Origin: JABDDM01 sp038240295
GTDB taxonomy: Bacteria; Bacteroidota; Ignavibacteria; Palsa-1295
Reading direction: 5' to 3'
DNA length: 9,115 nt
NCBI GenBank assembly: GCA_038240295.1
Contig: JBBSDW010000133.1
Span: 1 to 9,115, forward strand
Numbering within the stretch: the first letter of the stretch is position 1; every line of letters starts with the position of its first letter. The position numbers and the translations under genes are program-made. Below are positions 7,701 to 9,115 of the stretch, in pieces. Under the pieces are notes generated by a model. That model had not been told where the DNA came from. It saw only the letters and a list, made by a program, of their open reading frames with translations, and did not search any database.

Positions 7701-8525
7701 TTTGAAGAGTGTCCGACAAAATATTACTTGCGATACATTCTCGGCTTGCCGGAGGAGGCGAGGCTTGCATACGATATGGAGCCATCGGAACTTGCAGAAA
7801 CAGTGCATGGCGGACCGGCGGAATCCGACGGCAAAGTTCACGGTGCGCTCGTTGGGCAATTGATCCATAAGCTGCTCGAACGCGTCGATCAACTTGCATC
7901 CGGCAACAAACTCGACATGCGCGCCTTCGAGCATCACTTCATTCGGATCGCAGGTTCGCTTGGCATTAGGCAAACGGAAGAAACGCAATACCGCGAACGG
8001 GCCCAAGAAGATCTCGAGCATTTCATCGGGCATGAGATCCATACATTGGTGAGCGGGGCTTCGAGGTCGCACACCGAATACATGGTGCAAACTTCGTTAA
8101 GCTCGACCGATCTCCTACGTGGGATCATCGATCGGTTGTTTGTTTCGGCGGACGGCGAAATTCAGATCCTCGATTACAAGACCGATCAAACGACCGGCGA
8201 ACAAAACCCCGCAAAGCAAGCGAGATACGCCTTTCAGGTAAAGTTTTATGCCTACCTTGTTAGCCTTCTTTTTCCTAAAAAGGAGCAGATCCACGCGACA
8301 CTGTTTTATACTCGCTTCGGGACGACAGAACGTTACAGCTTCGATCGTGCAAGCTTTTCGGGAATCGAGCAAACGCTGACGCAAATGATCCGAAAGGCGC
8401 GAGATCTTGAGCGGGTGACCGAACTAACGCTCATCGATCGCAATCTCTCCCACTGCAACGAGTGCGCCTATTTCAACGAAGCCGCCAAAAAGTGCAGCGT
8501 TCTGGTCGCGGCCGAGGCAGCCTAA
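4734..8525 (+). CDS. addA: AddA-type UvrD/Rep-family helicase with C-terminal PD-(D/E)XK nuclease
   Basis: A 1263-residue helicase-nuclease for processing double-strand DNA ends before recombinational repair, as AddAB and RecBCD do. SF1A helicase motifs in order: Walker A NAGSGKT (Lys29), Ia AITFTDLAAAELKSRI (54-69), II ILIDEYQD (387-394), III LSIVGDPKQSIYSFR (416-430), IV ESFR (473-476), V VKIMTVHGAKGLEF (799-812), VI EEQRVLYVACTRARDH (865-880). The C-terminal RecB-family nuclease has His1045 (GQLIHKLLE), Asp1133 (GIIDRLF), Asp1147 and Lys1149 (LDYKT), and Gln1168/Tyr1172 (QVKFY). Oddities: Cys993 in EECPTKYYL together with Cys1241, Cys1244 and Cys1254 are placed like the four iron-sulfur ligands of AddB/Cas4-type nucleases; and residues 535-549 form a strongly acidic insertion. 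Length suits AddA (about 1200). No addB is in the window. Its stop overlaps the convergent gene's stop by 4 bp. Helicase and nuclease assignments are firm; the subunit name is slightly less so, as RecB- or AdnB-like proteins are related. Confidence 0.9.
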   Translation: MPITLTPSQTKALDDTRHLAIIANAGSGKTRVLVHRYLKILEDHPKLTPRNIIAITFTDLAAAELKSRITAEVDARIIETENVGDLNRLERLTTIRNGLTGAYISTIHSFAARLLRAYPVEAHVDATFGTLVESDKDLVVEETMQRVFETELARAYEMDAAHDPLLQVFRQIGRSEMANIMNALLAARAQSKDLLKYFEENDDATILFHWKTEVAAFFQTMVDAQMPRLFRVLELSNVRGAGYENLKDALSTYQPNFDLLQTLPSYERILKAAMTKDGCGAIRDKLIKTKDRSQEACKLSDEIASTQSRYSKLLKEFGDEEQFKRTHLAYLAMLRPILRLYSLFAQAYIEIKIKYSVLDFDDQIEYLKKLVQKSELADELAVAFPYILIDEYQDTDPTQFQIAQALTRNFSPETKLSIVGDPKQSIYSFRNADLKTFEHAVECIRAQELSPMATMESYGLTHDEEQGVITLAESFRMADAPLAFVNIAFRFIFSEAASERAPEGYAELIAARTPAARGSVGWLIHWEPKDGTVPDHSDDEDETDDTDEESGGQYLDPEYALIASKIREIITIDPDSYQVDRATPAESRQPTYRDIVVLPRTRKSLPDLERAFVHYKIPYSVARGVGYFDQQEVIDLVSYLNFLVRPNDDVALFGILRSPIFALSDTFFFRLYLNFEENRSSTASTLWLRLQEACSRPELASEALLHAVEQLRENLALAGRLPASSILEKILNESAVAGTYRSMPNGAQRAANVHKLIGLVRTFDSRGFSTLYDTVSRLTDKINRNDRESQASVSDENSVKIMTVHGAKGLEFPIVFVPRLAEKSGGQRGVMIHPTKGIRANSKEAERPLITTLLCQEREEAGVQEEQRVLYVACTRARDHLFLSAKLAGGAIPKKSALEHFDPTTRQRLLNIGSDGYQIQESIQRYDAERERSVSAEITLDIPIMRHPITSANELTGNDDSEQVLPKFQLERYEPAVGLGRFSPSQLLTFEECPTKYYLRYILGLPEEARLAYDMEPSELAETVHGGPAESDGKVHGALVGQLIHKLLERVDQLASGNKLDMRAFEHHFIRIAGSLGIRQTEETQYRERAQEDLEHFIGHEIHTLVSGASRSHTEYMVQTSLSSTDLLRGIIDRLFVSADGEIQILDYKTDQTTGEQNPAKQARYAFQVKFYAYLVSLLFPKKEQIHATLFYTRFGTTERYSFDRASFSGIEQTLTQMIRKARDLERVTELTLIDRNLSHCNECAYFNEAAKKCSVLVAAEAA

Positions 8526-9115
8526 AATCCGACAGAGAGTCCGAAGAGATAACCAAACTCGTGGACGCTTCGAAATGCCGGGCCGTTATAGACATCTGCT
8601 GCGTCCGACAACGGCCCCATTGTAATGAACGTCCAATATCTTCCAGTAAGCATTAATCCGATGTCCCAATTATTGGTATGCGCGATCGTGTAACGCGCAC
8701 GAACGAGTGCCGCACCGAGAAGGCCGTCCCAGGTGCTTAGCGATTGCAGACTGAAAGTTGAATCGTTGGTCTTTCTGGTGACCGTAAGCGAGGGACGCCC
8801 AAGTCCGAATCCGATATCGATACCGGCTGCGAGCCTCAAGTCGCCGGCTACGACGAGCGTCCGGATCATTTCGAGACCGAGCGAAGTCAGGTGCACACTC
8901 TCGACAATGTGGGCATCGAACGTTTGTGATAAACCGAACCCATAAAGACCGTCGCGCGGTCGATCTTCCGAAACGGATTCCAGAAACACGGAAAGTGACT
9001 GGACTCCGTTCGTGACCGCCTGATACTGCAAGCGCCCAATAAAAGGATTCGTGAAGAATCCACCCTGCTCGGCGTTTTTGACAAGCGGCAACTGGCCATT
9101 GATCGCGACCGCAAC
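8522..9115 (-). CDS. Outer-membrane beta-barrel protein, 5' end outside the window
   Basis: The frame is open from the window edge at 9115 down to a TAG at 8524-8522, giving 197 visible residues; its start and any signal peptide lie beyond the window. The sequence has no long hydrophobic helix but repeated alternating amphipathic strands of 8-12 residues, such as RLAAGIDIGFGLG, LLGAALVRARYTIA and WDIGLMLTGRYWTFI. It ends in Y-L-F-G-L-S-V-G-F. An aromatic-rich last strand with terminal Phe is the usual BAM recognition signal of outer-membrane proteins. I do not recognise a specific family; it could be an OmpA/OmpW-like small barrel or a Bacteroidota-type hypothetical barrel. The apparent start at 9091 is a TTG inside the open frame, not a convincing start. 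It converges on addA with overlapping stop codons and no terminator between them. Confidence 0.75.
   Translation of the reverse strand, partial: VAVAINGQLPLVKNAEQGGFFTNPFIGRLQYQAVTNGVQSLSVFLESVSEDRPRDGLYGFGLSQTFDAHIVESVHLTSLGLEMIRTLVVAGDLRLAAGIDIGFGLGRPSLTVTRKTNDSTFSLQSLSTWDGLLGAALVRARYTIAHTNNWDIGLMLTGRYWTFITMGPLSDAADVYNGPAFRSVHEFGYLFGLSVGF

Noticed and set aside
8887..9114. A minus-strand frame overlapping the barrel protein gene in another register
   Set aside because: The frame with the beta-strand pattern and terminal Phe is open to the window edge and is the better coding frame; this one is Ser/Arg-rich noise.
1..9115. Search for CRISPR arrays, tRNA/rRNA genes, insertion sequences, att sites, toxin-antitoxin or defence genes
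   Set aside because: I saw no direct-repeat arrays, terminal inverted repeats, transposase or phage proteins, or structural RNA signatures; the AddA-type nuclease is read as DNA repair rather than a dedicated defence system.

Overview
The window looks like ordinary chromosomal DNA from a Gram-negative (diderm) bacterium of about 50% G+C, most likely in or near the Bacteroidota/Chlorobiota assemblage (Ignavibacteria- or Kapabacteria-like). This placement is an inference. It rests on a lipobox lipoprotein, an outer-membrane-type beta-barrel ending in Phe, weak or absent Shine-Dalgarno sequences at most starts, a GH3 enzyme with the E-W-G-L-P-M-R-L variant I associate with Bacteroidetes-type members, and an AddA-type helicase-nuclease. 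I see no tRNA, rRNA, CRISPR, insertion sequence, phage gene or origin.

Layout. (1) 1-1475, minus: rocA/pruA-type L-glutamate-gamma-semialdehyde dehydrogenase, missing only its last few residues at the window edge. (2) 1476-1663: divergent intergenic region. (3) 1664-1858, plus: a tiny exported histidine-rich protein. (4) 1887-1914: a strong hairpin in the 59-bp convergent gap, a compact shared terminator. (5) 1918-4055, minus: a two-gene unit of a GH3 beta-N-acetylglucosaminidase (NagZ-like) and a lipoprotein of unknown function, joined by an ATGA stop/start overlap. (6) 4056-4151: short divergent promoter region. (7) 4152-8525, plus: a two-gene operon of a hemerythrin-like diiron protein and a 1263-residue AddA-type helicase-nuclease, 3 bp apart. 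(8) 8522-9115, minus: C-terminal part of an outer-membrane beta-barrel protein whose stop codon overlaps the addA stop.

How the genes work together. rocA is the second step of proline catabolism. The GH3 enzyme points to amino-sugar or peptidoglycan-fragment turnover, with an envelope lipoprotein co-translated. The most suggestive pairing is hemerythrin plus addA. The AddA-type protein has a complete UvrD-like helicase and a RecB-family PD-(D/E)XK nuclease, with four cysteines placed like the iron-sulfur ligands of AddB/Cas4-type nucleases. A diiron hemerythrin-domain protein, of the fold used by the iron-sulfur repair protein RIC/YtfE, lies immediately upstream in the same transcription unit. 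That is a testable lead on redox protection or control of DNA-end processing, not a demonstrated system. No gap of more than 300 bases lacks a gene.
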